Part shown: positions 1 through 10,889 of the stretch, piece after piece
Position numbering within the stretch: the first letter of the stretch is position 1
Layout of the letters: each line of letters opens with the position of its first letter
From: Bacillus sp. JCM 19058
GTDB taxonomy: Bacteria > Bacillota > Bacilli > Bacillales_H > Bacillaceae_D
DNA: 64,000 nucleotides
Assembly: GCA_001310555.1 (NCBI GenBank)
Contig: BAXO01000018.1
Span: 6,412-70,411 of the forward strand
Direction: 5' to 3'
Translations under genes and position numbers: made by a program
The notes under the pieces: generated by a model
What the model saw: the letters and a program-made list of their open reading frames with translations, nothing else
Told to the model about the DNA's origin: nothing
The model's database searches: none

Positions 1-1513
1 ATTATTTGGGTAAAACCATTATAGAGGCCAACCCTCCTTCAGTAGCGGCTCATGTTCATACTATGTTTGAAAAAGCTTATATTGAAAGAAAACCGATCGT
101 ATTTAAGGACCGGATGACATTTAATTCATTTAATGAAGCAGCTAAAACGATGATCTTCCCAGTTACACGGTCATCTGGAGATGTAAAATACTTACTGGCG
201 TGTACAGAAAAAGAAAGTCAACCTGAAACAAATGCGATTGATTCAGTTACAGGGTTACCGAGCTTTCGAGTGTTTCGCGAGAATTTGCATCAACTCCTAC
301 AAAGCCATTCCGGAGAAAACGCGCTTCTGTATGTGAATATCGATCAATTCAAAGCAATTATGGAATCCATTGGCCACGCGCGGATTGATGAGCTACTGGT
401 TGAGATTACTAGTCGTCTATTGATTGCCATCGCGGGTGAAGATTGCTCTCTCACTAGGGTTACTGGCGATGAATTTATGTTGTCTGCTCCATCTTGTACT
501 GACCCTATCGTTTTGCCAAGCGAATTCAGGCTGAATTGGCTGAACCGTATACGATGGGGGAACAGAAATTAATTGTTACTGCCTGCATCGGGATTGCAAT
601 ACGGAGAGCTAAAGATGCCGGCGCTGACCAAATCATTAAAGAAGCGTATTACGCTATGATCAAGGCTAAACAATACGGAAGCGGCGAGATTTTGATTTAT
701 GAACATATCAAGGATCAAGATATTTTAATGACTCCGTCCCTGCTCGAAAAAGAAATAAAAAAAGGCGTTTGCAAATCAGGAATTTGTCGTCTATTTTCAA
801 CCGATCGTTCATTTAAGCAGCAAGCGTATTCATTATGAAGCATTGCTTCGATGGCATAGTCCTACGCTCGGAACCGTTCCCCCGAATGTTTTTATTGCTG
901 CCGCAGAAAAAAACCGATCTAATCAAGGAAATCGACGCGTGGGTGATTAAGCAGGTTTGCCAGCATATTAAGAAAATGAGCGATCATAAGGTTCAAGTTG
1001 CCGTCAACCTCTCGCTGAAAACATTGGAGTCGGAAGAGCTTGAGCAATTTTTAATTCAATCTGTGCAATTTTTACCGAATCGAGCCAGAGAATTTGGAGC
1101 TTGAGATTACGGAGTACTCGATTATGCAAAATGAGAAGGACACGATCGAAAAGCTCTCCAGACTAAATCGGGCCGGCTTTACAATTGCGATAGACGATTT
1201 TGGGGTTAGTAATGCGTCCTTTCACCATCTACGGCTGCTGCCTGTTAACAAAATTAAAATTGATAAAACCTTTATAGAACATATCGCGCGAAACGAAAAA
1301 GAGTATCAGATTGTTAAGTCAATGATTTCACTAGCAAGGAATTTAGGATTAACTGTTACCGCAGAAGGAGTAGAGGATCGAGAGCAATTAGCCTTACTCG
1401 TTCAGTCCCGATGCGATGAGCTCCAAGGGTATTTATTCAGTAAGCCGATTCCCGTTGAGTCGATCCGGGCGACGACAGAGCGATTAAAACAAGAGCTGGC
1501 ACAAATGCTTTAA
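1..1513 (+). CDS. PAS-GGDEF-EAL cyclic-di-GMP signalling protein, 5' partial, frameshifted
   Basis: The reading frame is open at the window edge and the first residues resemble the end of a PAS domain, so the gene starts upstream. A GGDEF domain follows (DSVTGLPSF near its start; the active-site motif reads TGDEF instead of GGDEF), then an EAL domain (YEALLRW, AVNLSLKTL, ELEITEYSI, IAIDDFG, VTAEGVE). EAL domains hydrolyse c-di-GMP and GGDEF domains make it; the first Gly of the GGDEF motif is replaced, so cyclase activity is doubtful while the EAL signature looks complete. Four frameshifts break it: a lost G near 515, an extra A in the A7 runs at 757-763 and 907-913, and an extra T at 1069-1073. 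The EAL motif itself lies in a frame between two of them (about 783-906). No operon partner is visible. Confidence 0.85.
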
Positions 1514-1728
1514 CATATTCTTCTAGCCAAATGGGTAAGCTCTCCACCTGATTCGTTTTTTTGCTGCTTCCCTTTTTGGGAAAAGAAGCAACCTAGGCGA
1601 ATGACGCGGTTTTTCCTCAATCCTTTTAAGCAGCTTTATAGCCTGGTCATTTTAACGCATCAATAAGCGTCTCTTTCTCGTAGTGATATAATACGATCAA
1701 TCATATATTTGACGGGAGAAGGGCCACT

Positions 1729-3193
1729 ATGAGGAAAAATCGCTTAAGGCGCCGCAAATCGCGGAATAACTCTAGTCGTAAAAGTCGGTGGGCAATTCGT
1801 TTTACTTTTTTTACTTATTCTTTTTATTATGCTCGTTTCCGTATACGGCTACGTAAAGCCATTGCCAGAAGGAGTTTCTTATGAAGGTAACGTTCATGCA
1901 GTTGACGAGGTTGATTTTCTTTATGATCTAACGACTCTCCATGAGCAAGAGCAGATGCTGTTTGCTCATATGTTTCGAATGATTGAAGAGGCTGAGGATT
2001 TCATCATTCTTGATTTATTTTTGTTTAATGATGAATATAATCGAACGCTGGAATTTCCTTCGCTCTCACTCGAGCTGACTGAGGCGCTAGTTGCCAAAAA
2101 GCAGGGCGAGCCTCAAGTAGACATATTGTTTATAACGGATCGAATCAACACGTTTTATGGCTCCTACGAATCAGAATTAATTAATATGCTAAAGGAGGCA
2201 GAGGTCCAAGTTGTTTTCACCGATATGAAGGAGCTTAGAGATTCGAATCCACTCTATTCTGGGGTATGGCGGACTCTATTTCAATGGTTCGGGACGTCCG
2301 GAAACGGTTGGCTTCCCAATCCGTTTAGTCCTGATTCACCTAAAACGACCTTGCGATCTTATTTAGATTTGTTAAATTTTAAAGCGAATCATCGTAAGGT
2401 TGTCATTACAGAAAAGGAGGGCTTCGTGACCTCGGCAAATCCTCACGATGCAAGCGCGAACCATTCCAATATTGGTTTTTCTGTAAAGGGGGAATTGCTG
2501 CAGGAGCTCGTCGAAGTAGAACGGGCGGTGGCTCGGTTTTCGGGTGCAGCCCCTGAATGGTTAGATTCGGTAACCGTCAGAAGTACAAAGGAAAAGTATG
2601 GGGCGAACCAGGTTCAATTGCTCACTGAAGGCAAAATTAAAAAGCATCTGTTAAAGGAAATTGCAGTCACTGATGCGATGGATAAAATTACGATTGGTGC
2701 CTTCTACCTTTCGGACAGGGATGTCATTACGGCATTAATAGCAGCAGCCGATAGAGGAGCGGAGGTTAAGCTCGTTCTCGATGCGAACAAGGATGCCTTT
2801 GGACGCGAGAAGAACGGAGTGCCAAATCGCCCCGTTGCCCACGAGCTGGTGACTAAAAGTGAGGGGCGCATCCAGATCCGCTGGTATAAGACGAATGGCG
2901 AGCAGTATCATTCAAAAATAATGCTAATTGAGCAAGGGGATCGAGGCGTTTTGATTGGAGGCTCTGCCAACTTTACGAAAAGAAACTTGGATGATTTTAA
3001 TTTGGAGCTAAACCTGAAAGTCTCATCCGCAACAGACAGTGAAATAATCGCTGAGGCTCGCAATTACTTTGAACGAATTTGGTCTAATGAAGGAGCGATT
3101 TATACGGCCGATTATGAAGTATATGAGGACGATTCCCTCTTTCTGACACTGATGTATCGCTTTCAAGAGTGGAGTGGACTTTCTAGCTTTTAA
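1729..3193 (+). CDS. Membrane-anchored phospholipase D-like protein
   Basis: The ATG at 1729 follows GGGAGAAGGG and opens a basic leader (MRKNRLRRRKS) ahead of a hydrophobic anchor. An extra T in the T7 run at 1806-1812 splits the anchor; removing it gives RFTFLLILFIMLVSVYGY running into the main frame. Two PLD-type catalytic motifs are visible, NHRKVVITE with TSANPHDAS, and YHSKIMLIE with GGSANFT, as in two-motif phospholipase D / cardiolipin-synthase-like enzymes. In both copies the Asp of the HxKxxxxD motif is Glu. Likely a membrane-tethered extracytoplasmic phosphodiesterase acting on phospholipids or similar diesters; the substrate is unknown. About 487 residues. Confidence 0.8.
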
Positions 3194-3504
3194 TCAAGAA
3201 AAGAAGAACTAAAAAGACCACAATTTTTGAGCGAAGCATGAGTAGGTGCTTTTCAAACGGACCGAAGGGTTCTCCTTATTCCCCAGAGTTACAGATAATC
3301 GCGAAGTGGTCATCCGCTACCGATACAAGTCACCGCTGCCGGAAAAGACTCGGTTCCGATAAAGACGGACTCTAGCTCAAAGAAAACAGCTGAGGAAAGG
3401 CGCCATCCTCAGCTGTTACAAGCTACTGCCATAGGGCTATTTTATCATTGCAGAATGGGTAGTTACTGATTGTTCATAGGAGAAGCGAAAACAGCTGAAG
3501 TTGT
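3194..3504. other. Intergenic stretch between convergent genes
   Basis: No gene is visible. The only clear structure is the hairpin at 3385-3417, annotated separately. Confidence 0.6.
3381..3417 (-). terminator. Intrinsic terminator of the TPR-like gene
   Basis: A 12-bp perfect inverted repeat (AACAGCTGAGGA at 3385-3396, its complement at 3406-3417) with a 9-nt loop. On the minus strand it is followed by TTCTTT, which fits termination of the leftward gene ending at 3505; there is no T tract on the plus side. Confidence 0.7.
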
Positions 3505-4874
3505 TTATGAGCCTTGCATCGTACTATATAGGTTTTGATACGTTTTTGCTTCCTGTGGACGATCGAGCTTTTGATAGAGCTTGGAAAGCCACCGGACAGG
3601 CTCAGGGTTGTCTGGGTTAAGCTCCATTTCCCAGCTGAAGCAATCGAGCGCTTTTTCAAAGCTATCCAATTGATAATAATATTCCCCTAGCTGGAGCTGC
3701 TCGTTCGGATCATCGCATAAGGCAACCATCTCTTGCAGCTGCCTGAGGATTGGGAGGAAGGTGGCTCTAGCTTTTGTATATGCTGTTCTATCGTCTCAAT
3801 ATCAGCTATTTGCAACCAATATTTTAAACATTTTCGAAGCAATCGGTTAAGAGCAGAGGGGTCTGCTGAAAAGAGTCGAATGAGCAATGCAACCAAGGTG
3901 TCTGGCTGGAATTCGGTTAAATCGCTTTCTTCGAATAATGTGAGCACTTTATCCTTGATACCTGTTGTCGGGACAAAAGGGTGCTCTACTAATAGCTGCA
4001 ATGCGGTTTTCGTTTGGTTGAGCTCCAGCAAGCGTTGGAATAAATCCTCTTGAAGAGTGGATAATGGTGATTGTACAGCTATAGGCTGTAATACCTCGAT
4101 AATTTCCTCTTTTGTTAAGGAAGATTCAAGCTGGGAAATAAAATGTGGATAATGGGTTTCGTCGGGTGCTTTTACAAAAGACCAAATAGCAAGGGCGAGT
4201 AGGTCTAACTGACGATTTTGTTTTGTCAGAATGGTTTGTAGTAGAGGGAGGTGTGTGTCCTTCTGTTTGAAGCATTGGACTTCAGCAAACGTCGGTTCCA
4301 TATCGGCGAGCGCCTCTAAGTTTTTGTCATAAATGACGGCGTACTTGCTGTAATCATAGTGACCGCCGACTTCGCGCGCCCATTCTTGCATAAAAGGGAC
4401 ATCGATAAGGATTCGTGACAGCTGAAAAGCGGATTTTAATTTACCGTTTCGTCTGAGGTTGAGAAATGTTTCCTTGAACCAGTGCTGGAGTTCGTCGTCT
4501 GGGTATATGCCGGTGAAAAAGGTAAGTATCAAGGTAGCATCTTGAGCCGTGAAGCGATTGATTTTTTGGGTGAGCTGTTGGAAGCTATATGACGTAAAGC
4601 TAACGGTTTGTTTGACGATATGAGTAACAAGTGGGTGGGGTGCTTCGAATATGATACCGTTAGTAAAAGCCTGTTGAACGAATGATTGCTGCTGCTCGGA
4701 GGACAGCCTTTGCCCTGTCAAAAATTGATTTTCATAAAAGAAGAGCACGTACCGCTCGCCTGTGTCATCAAAACATTCAATCAGCTTAGCTTTGTGGTAA
4801 AAAGTGACACGCTTCGGAGTTATCTCTACATTTTTTTTCTTCCAGGAAAGAGACCATTTTCGATCACTGCTCAT
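3505..4874 (-). CDS. TPR-like protein of unknown function, frameshifted
   Basis: I chose the ATG at 4874 (MSSDRKWSL) because AGAGGTGAG lies 7 nt upstream; an in-frame upstream start has no ribosome site. The protein is about 456 residues, largely helical, ending in a TPR-like repeat (LGEYYYQLDSFEKALDCF, then PEPVRWLSKLYQKL). The two frames join near 3770, where one A appears lost from a short A run of the coding strand; the joined C-terminus reads LPILRQLQEMVALCDD into the TPR part. Role unknown; TPR modules usually mediate protein-protein contacts. It is divergent from the methyltransferase gene and ends at the hairpin at 3385-3417. Confidence 0.7.
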
Positions 4875-5012
4875 TAAACTCACCTCTTTTGAAGTATCGT
4901 ACATTCAGCTTACCATATTTTGTTCCGTTCTACACGTCTGTCCTTTTCGGTTGTCAAAATGCTATAATCAGGCAAGTACAGAAGATATGTTTTAAATGCG
5001 AAAGGAGTAAGT

Positions 5013-6212
5013 ATGAGAGAGGAACAAATTGTACACGTTAAGCGAGCTCATGCTGCTAAAATGAAGAACGGCTTTCCATTAATCGAAAAAGATGCAGTAA
5101 AAAATAGTCAGGCATTCCAGAAGGAAGGAACGTTACTAACGCTCATCGATGAACAGGATCGAATGATCGGCAAAGGCTATTATGGTAAACAGAATAAAGG
5201 CTACGGCTGGGTGCTGACTCAGCGTGTGGATGAGGAGATCGATGCCGCTTTCTTTCATCGCAAAATACGGGAGGCGGTGGGGCGTCGCGCTCATTTTTTC
5301 GCTCGTTCGGAAACGACTGCGTTCCGTCTTTTTAATGGGGAAGGAGACGGGATCGGCGGTTTAACGATCGATTATTTTGCAGAATTCCTCCTGATTACCT
5401 GGTATAGCGAAGGGATTTATACATTCCGTGAGTGGGTGCTGGACGCAATCGAAGCAGAGGTAGGCTTTGTAGGGATTTACGAAAAAAAGCGCTTTGCCAA
5501 GAAGGGAAGCTATATTGAAGACGATGATTTTGTCAGAGGTGTGCGTGGCGATTTCCCGCTTCTTATTAAGGAAAACGGGGTAACGTACGCGGTCGATCTA
5601 AACGACGGTCCCATGGTTGGCATTTTTCTAGATCAACGCGAAGTAAGAAGGGCGATTCGTGAGCGGTATGCAGAAGGTCAAACGGTGCTGAATACCTTCT
5701 CCTACACAGGTGCTTTTTCGATTGCCGCAGCATTAGGCGGCGCCGTAAAAACAACGAGTGTAGATTTGGCGAACCGAAGCCATGCTAAAACGGTGGAGCA
5801 ATTCGAGGTCAATGGTTGGAGCTATCAGCCCACGATATTGTCGTCATGGACGTCTTCCGCTACTTTAGTTACGCCCGGAAGAAGGGAATGAGTTTTGATT
5901 TGGTTGTACTGGACCCGCCAAGCTTTGCCCGCTCAAAAAAGCGAACATTCAGTGTCGTCAAGGATTATCCCAGCCTTTTGCAGGAGGCAATCCAGATAAC
6001 AGCCGCTAACGGTGTTATTGTCGCCTCGACGAATGCCAGTCAGCTTTCCTACAAAAAAATTTAAGCAATTGATTGACTCGGCTTTCAAGCGAGAGAATTT
6101 TCGCTATCGGCTGCTGGAAAACTATGCATTGCCGGAGGATTTCAAAACATTGAGCACCTTTCCCGTTGGTAATTATTTAAAGGTCGTATTTATTCAAAGG
6201 CTATCTGATTAG
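5013..6212 (+). CDS. Class I SAM-dependent rRNA methyltransferase (RlmI/YwbD type), frameshifted
   Basis: The ATG at 5013 has AAAGGAGT upstream. The N-terminal third is PUA-like, followed by a Rossmann methyltransferase domain with VLNTFSYTGAFSIAAALGG (SAM binding) and LDPPSFARSKK, the catalytic loop of the COG1092 family. E. coli RlmI makes m5C1962 in 23S rRNA; the Bacillus homologue is YwbD. Two frameshifts: a lost T near 5816 (GLELSAHDIV is expected across the join) and an extra A at 6053-6059 (LSYKKFKQLID across the join). Length about 400 residues is normal for the family. Function by family only; the exact nucleotide is not shown. Confidence 0.85.
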
Positions 6213-6611
6213 TAACAAGCCCGAAGGCAAGGCTCACGCCTGTTAAATTTGTGACTGCAGCTCAACCACCGGGTTAGAGCGGTCCGCAGTCCCAAATAAC
6301 ATGCGGTTGCTAATAATAACGGTCAGCGGACGCCCTCGATTCACTAGTGAATTAAGGATGATTTACGGCAAAACAAAATGCCTTCCAAAATTTGTAGCAA
6401 AAAATCCATCGGCATAGCATTGTAAACAGAAGGTGTTTTACCACTTAGTAACGAATCGGTTTCGCTAATTTTCAGTCGGCAGCGCTTTCCCGGCTCAAGG
6501 GTGAAGCTCCATTTTTGCTAGGATACTTTTCAAAAAAATTGATCGTTAATCACGCCTTCGGCTATTAAAGGTTGACATTTAACTGATTTCTTGCCATAAT
6601 GAACGGAATTG
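6213..6611. other. Intergenic region upstream of the riboswitch
   Basis: No open frame with a ribosome site on either strand. The region presumably contains the promoter of the riboswitch transcript, but I see no strong -35/-10 pair. Confidence 0.5.
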
Positions 6612-6714
6612 GAAATGTCTTGTAGGGTTCCGCAGCGTTGCTGGTCTGGTCCAAGACAAGGCACACAGCTTGAATAGCAAGCTGTGACACGGAGGGATAA
6701 AAGCCCGGGAGGTA
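6612..6714 (+). ncRNA. Guanidine-I riboswitch aptamer (ykkC/yxkD class)
   Basis: The sequence carries the conserved blocks of this class in order: GTAGGGTTCCG (6622-6632), CTGGTCTGGTCC (6641-6652), then ACACGGAGGGATAAAAG followed by CCCGGGAGGT (about 6687-6713). The middle arm GCACACAGCTTG/CAAGCTGTG forms a variable hairpin. It lies directly upstream of two SMR exporter genes, the standard context for guanidine-I riboswitches, which turn on guanidinium export. Confidence 0.95.
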
Positions 6715-6750
6715 TCTGTTTTTTTTAACAGAACTTTCTGGGTTTTTTTT
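6704..6750 (+). terminator. Riboswitch expression platform: regulated intrinsic terminator
   Basis: The 3' end of the aptamer (CCCGGGAGGTATCTGTT) can pair with AACAGAACTTTCTGGG through Watson-Crick and G-U pairs, followed by eight T. Sharing of CCCGGGAGGT between aptamer and terminator stem implies an ON switch: ligand binding holds this strand in the aptamer and prevents termination. Confidence 0.9.
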
Positions 6751-6841
6751 GCCTTTTTACGATGACAGTGAATGGAATTCCTGAATCGGTAATGGGCAAA
6801 ATAAATCATACAAAGAGCATGACAAAGGAGAGGGTTGGAAA

Positions 6842-7204
6842 ATGAGAAAGGAATGGCTCTTACTCGTTTTTGCTGTTTGCTTCGAGGTGGGCTGGGTTGT
6901 CGGTCTTAAGCATGCGACCAGTGTACTGGAATGGGGAGCGACAGTTGTGGCGATCGTGATTAGTTTCGGAATGCTCATTCGAGCAACCAGTAAATTACCT
7001 GTTGGTTCCGCTTATGCCGTTTTTGTAGGGTTAGGAACGGTAGGTACAGTCATATTGGATATTGTTTTGTTTGGTGAGCCGTTCCGGTGGTCAGTTTTGC
7101 TGTTAATATTATTACTGTTGGCCGGAGTTGCTGGACTGAAATTAAAGACACCAGATGGTGATGAAGGCGATGATAAGGAGCAAGTGAAGGAGGTGGTCTC
7201 CTAA
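6842..7204 (+). CDS. SMR-family guanidinium/quaternary-ammonium exporter subunit 1
   Basis: A 120-residue four-helix small multidrug resistance protein. The essential membrane Glu is in helix 1 (FEVGWVVGLKHA), and GSAYAVFVGLGTVGTVILD is the typical helix 3 region. The C-terminus has a hydrophilic acidic tail, as in one member of paired SMRs. AGGAGAGGG precedes the start. It sits behind the guanidine-I riboswitch, so its likely job is proton-coupled guanidinium export, either as a Gdx-like homodimer or as a YkkC/YkkD-type heterodimer with the next gene. Its stop overlaps the next start (TAATG), indicating translational coupling. Confidence 0.92.
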   Translation: MRKEWLLLVFAVCFEVGWVVGLKHATSVLEWGATVVAIVISFGMLIRATSKLPVGSAYAVFVGLGTVGTVILDIVLFGEPFRWSVLLLILLLLAGVAGLKLKTPDGDEGDDKEQVKEVVS

Positions 7205-7519
7205 TGGCATGGGTTTATTTAGTGTTTGCCGGACTGTTTGAAATGCTTGGTGTCGCTATGATCAATCAGTGGAATAAGACGAAAAAGCTGAAGGCATTGA
7301 TTTTTTTTGATCGGAGCGTTTGGTATTAGCTTCGCTCTTTTGTCACTCGCCATGGAAGTGCTGCCGATGGGGACGGCATATGCGATCTGGACAGGGATTG
7401 GTGCATCAGGAGGCGCACTCGTCGGGATGCTTTTCTATAATGAATCGAAGGATAGGCTACGAATTTTGTTTATTACGATGATTATTTGTGCTGCTGTAGG
7501 TTTAAAACTCGTTTCCTAA
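7204..7519 (+). CDS. SMR-family exporter subunit 2, frameshifted
   Basis: The ATG overlaps the stop of the upstream SMR gene. The N-terminus MAWVYLVFAGLFEMLGVAM carries the conserved membrane Glu; the rest (MGTAYAIWTGIGASGGALVGMLFY) is in the next frame because of an extra T in the T8 run at 7301-7308 (read LKALIFLIGAFG after correction). About 105 residues, the size of an SMR protein. Likely the partner of subunit 1 in an antiparallel heterodimer controlled by the riboswitch. The break is probably a sequence error. Confidence 0.88.
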
Positions 7520-7591
7520 TCTGACTGACGTTTTCCTTTTGCTGAAGGAATGCTATGATAATAGCACGAGTTAAAAGGAAAGGATGTTTAT

Positions 7592-9783
7592 ATGAGCAAG
7601 ACAGTTGTATTGGCAGAAAAGCCTTCGGTTGCACGCGATATCGCGAAGGTGTTGAATTGCCATAAAAAGGGGAACGGTTTTTTTTGAAGGGGACCGTTAT
7701 GTTGTGACTTGGGCTCTCGGTCATTTAGTCACTTTAGCAGAGCCTGAAAGCTACGGGGAACAATATAAATCATGGAAGCTTGAGGATTTGCCAATGATTC
7801 CTGAGCGGTTAAAGCTTGTCGTTATCAAGCAAACGGGCCGTCAATTCCAAGCGGTGAAGTCTCAGCTTCACCGCAAGGATGTTGGCAGCATTGTAATTGC
7901 AACCGATGCCGGACGAGAGGGAGAGCTTGTCGCACGATGGGTGTTGGAAAAAGCCGCTGTGAAGAAGCCGATCAAGCGACTTTGGATCTCCTCTGTTACT
8001 GACCGGGCGATACGGGACGGATTTCGAAAATTGAAAAACGGCAAAGAGTATGAACCGTTGTACGCTTCAGCTGTCGCCCGGGCGGAGGCTGATTGGTATG
8101 TCGGTATTAATGGGACGAGGGCGTTAACGACAAAATATAATGCACAATTGTCGTGTGGTCGAGTACAAACACCGACGTTAGCGATGGTAGCAAAGCGCGA
8201 GCAGGAAATCCAGAGCTTCCGCCCTAAGCCGTTTTACCAGATTGAACTGGAGACGAAAGATGGTCTCGTGCTCCACTGGCTTAACGAAAAGACAAATGAG
8301 CGTCGTCTGTTTCAGGAAGATAAGGCGAAGGCATTGGAGCAACGATTAAAAGGGAAGCCCGCGAAGGTGATGGACGTAAGGAAGAATGCCAAAAATCACC
8401 TGCGCCAAAGCTTTATGATTTAACTGAATTGCAGCGCGAAGCGAACCAACGCTTCGGCTATTCGGCAAAAGAAACGTTATCCGTCCTGCAGCGACTATAC
8501 GAGCAGCATAAGGCTATTACTTATCCAAGGACGGATTCGCGCTTTCTTTCCTCCGACCTCGTTGACACACTAGCTGAACGCTTGCAGGCATGCGATGTTC
8601 AGCCGTATCGAAAGCTAGTTGCGCGCCTGAAAAAATCGTCATTGAAAGGAAGACTTCCTTTTGTCGATGATAGGCAGGTTTCCGATCATCATGCCATCAT
8701 TCCGACAGAGCAAGCAGCACCGCATTCATTAAGCGATAAAGAAGCAAAGCTGTATAGCTTAATTGTCCGCCGGTTTTTAGCTGTTCTTCTCCCGCCTTAC
8801 CAATACGAGCAAACGACTGTTTCTGCGACAGTGGGTGAGGAAAGCTTTAGCGCCAAAGGGGAGAGAGTGCTTTCGCTCGGATGGAAGGAAGCGTACGATA
8901 AGGTGCAGGAGCTAACAGACGATGAGGGTGAAGCAAAGCAACCATTGCCTGCGCTTCAAAAAGGCGACGCCCTCCAAATCAAGCAAGTTCATATCAAAAA
9001 GGGACAAACGAAGCCTCCTGCCCGGTTTACAGAAGGGACGCTTCTGTCAGCTATGGAACGTCCAGCGGCATTTATGGCAGAAGAGGATCAAAAGTTGGCG
9101 AATACGCTTGGGAAAACAGGAGGAATTGGGACAGTTGCGACAAGGGCCGATATTATCGAGAAACTGTTTAATTCCTTTTTGATTGAAAAGCATGGCAAGG
9201 AGCTGAAGATCACTTCAAAAGGTAAGCAGCTACTCGAATTGGTACCAGCAGAATTAAAATCTCCTGCTTTAACAGCTGAATGGGAGCAAAAACTAGAGGC
9301 AATCGCGAAAGGAAAACTGCCACAGCAAGCGTTCATTAAGGATATGAAGGGTTATGCTGGAGCCATTGTTTCGGAGATTAAGAAAAGCGCGAAAACATTC
9401 AAGCATGACAATGTAACAGGCAGTGCATGTCCAGAATGCGGCAAGCTACTGCTTGAAGTGAACGGCAAAAAGGGAAAAATGCGGGTTTGTCAGGATCGCG
9501 AGTGCGGCTATCGCAAAAGTATTACAAAAACGACGAATGCCCGCTGCCCTAAATGTAAAAAGAAGCTCGAGCTCTGGGGTGAGGGAGATGCACAAATGTT
9601 TGCTTGCGTTTGCGGACATCGCGAAAAACGCTCCACCTTTGAGGAACGACGCAAAAAAAACAAGCACAAAAATGTTTCCAAGCGCGAGGTCGCGAATTAT
9701 TTGAAAAAAAACAAGACAAAAAGGACGATTTTAGCAACACCGCTCTTGCTGACGCATTGGCAAAGCTGAAACTGGATAAATGA
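7592..9783 (+). CDS. topB: DNA topoisomerase III, frameshifted
   Basis: Type IA topoisomerase that decatenates and relaxes DNA through single-strand passage. The ATG at 7592 follows AAAGGATG and gives MSKTVVLAEKPSVARDIAKV. TOPRIM residues appear as ATDAGREGE, CGRVQTPTL is present, the catalytic Tyr is in AITYPRTDSR, and the C-terminus has four-Cys zinc-ribbon-like pairs (CPECG, CPKCKKKL). Three indels: an extra T at 7678-7685, a lost A near 8391 and a lost A near 9705. Correcting the last restores the conserved end NTALADALAKLKLDK and moves the stop to 9781-9783. About 730 residues, normal for Bacillus TopB. Confidence 0.93.
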
Positions 9784-9787
9784 ATGA

Positions 9788-9816
9788 AAAGCCAGCCTAA
9801 TTAAGGTTGGCTTTGT
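9788..9816 (+). terminator. Hairpin downstream of topB
   Basis: AAAGCCAGCC and GGTTGGCTTT form a 10-bp stem with one G-T pair and a 7-nt loop, starting four bases after the topB stop. The T tract is short. Confidence 0.55.
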
Positions 9817-9977
9817 CACGCTTAACGAAATCGGACTCGGACCGTCATGGAGAATATGACTTTTAATTTGTTTTAGGAAGCTAAGCTTTTTTCGGCAAAT
9901 ACCTATACTTCCGGCTTATCTCTGTGTAACATAAGAGGTAACTTTCGGTTCTTGAAAGAGGTGAATGTGATTTTGAA

Positions 9978-10159
9978 ATGATGTCAAAAAGAGCGATTGT
10001 CCTTGATTTCGAGAAAAAGGAAGCATGCGATTACCTTTATCAAATTCTACATGACTTTGACGAAATGTATGAAGCAAGTCTCTTGGCATAACGGAAGCAT
10101 TTTCAAGTAATGAACGTTATCAAGTGACTGAACGATTGATACGTCAGCGAGACAAATAA
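9978..10159 (+). CDS. Small protein of unknown function (about 60 aa), frameshifted
   Basis: Two short open frames join into one plausible charged protein if one T is restored near 10084: MMSKRAIVLDFEKKEACDY at the start, then DEMYEASLFGITEAFSSNER, ending RLIRQRDK. AGAGGTGA lies about 13 nt upstream of the first ATG, which is long spacing. I do not recognise the family. The single-base join matches the error type seen elsewhere in the window, which is the main argument that it is real. Confidence 0.4.
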
Positions 10160-10186
10160 AAAAAAGGAGCGAAAGGAGAGCTTTAA

Positions 10187-10573
10187 ATGATAAATGAGAC
10201 AATGCTTCATCATGTTGCCGTTAACGTGAGCGATGTTAAGGCTGCAAAGCACTTTTATGGCACAGTTCTCGGGTTACAGGAGCTAGAGCGTCCCAACTTC
10301 GATTTTGACGGTGCTTGGTATCAAATAGGTCAACAGCAGCTTCACCTGATTCACGACCAAACAATGAAGCCAAAGGAGACAACAGCGATTAATACGCGTG
10401 CCGCCCATTTTGCGATTCGAGTGAAGGACTACCACAAAGGGTTGGCAAAGCTGAAGCAGCAAAATGTTCCGCTAGTTGAAAATCCAAGCAGTGTCAGCGG
10501 TTTTGCCCAATTCTTTTGTGCAGATCCTGACGGGAATGTGATTGAGCTTCATGTCGATCAGAAGGATTTATAA
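10187..10573 (+). CDS. VOC-family (glyoxalase/bleomycin-resistance-like) protein
   Basis: An intact 128-residue vicinal oxygen chelate protein with two beta-alpha-beta-beta-beta modules. Candidate metal ligands are at the expected positions: His in LHHVAVNV, His in LHLIHD, His in AAHFAIRV and Glu in NVIELHV. The family includes glyoxalase I, dioxygenases and thiol transferases such as FosB; residues do not decide among them. AAGGAGAGC lies upstream of the start. It closely follows the small gene at 9978. Confidence 0.85.
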   Translation: MINETMLHHVAVNVSDVKAAKHFYGTVLGLQELERPNFDFDGAWYQIGQQQLHLIHDQTMKPKETTAINTRAAHFAIRVKDYHKGLAKLKQQNVPLVENPSSVSGFAQFFCADPDGNVIELHVDQKDL

Positions 10574-10741
10574 CGGCGCGGGCGACTCAGATACCTCTTA
10601 CACATACCATATACACATATGCATGAAGGATTCAAAACAATTGAGACGGAAGCCAAATTTATCGGAGAAACCTTAAGTCACTATTTTTACAAGAGGCTTC
10701 CGGTGGACCTAATATAATATTAGCGCGTTATCTCACATTAG

Positions 10742-10889
10742 AGATTACTCAAACGAATACCTTGAATCAGAAATGGATGTCAACTCGTTCTTAAGAGAAA
10801 TAAAGGAAATCGAAATACAAGACGAACCGCAAACACATAGATATAAAAATGAACCCTACTCGTCTGTACAATTGCCGCCTGTTTGTTAA
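10742..10889 (+). pseudogene. Possible C-terminal remnant of an unrecognised gene
   Basis: An open stretch of 48 codons with no start (RDYSNEYLESEMDVNSFLRE ... YSSVQLPPVC) ends at a stop inside the hairpin at 10886. A preceding frame with an ATG at 10620 (MHEGFKTIETEAKFIGETL) could be its upstream part. Composition is protein-like but I recognise no family. Confidence 0.3.

Noticed and set aside
7678..7685. Programmed frameshifting at T8 and A8 runs
   Set aside because: Too many unrelated genes carry the same change, with no slippery-site context or downstream stimulators; sequencing error is simpler.
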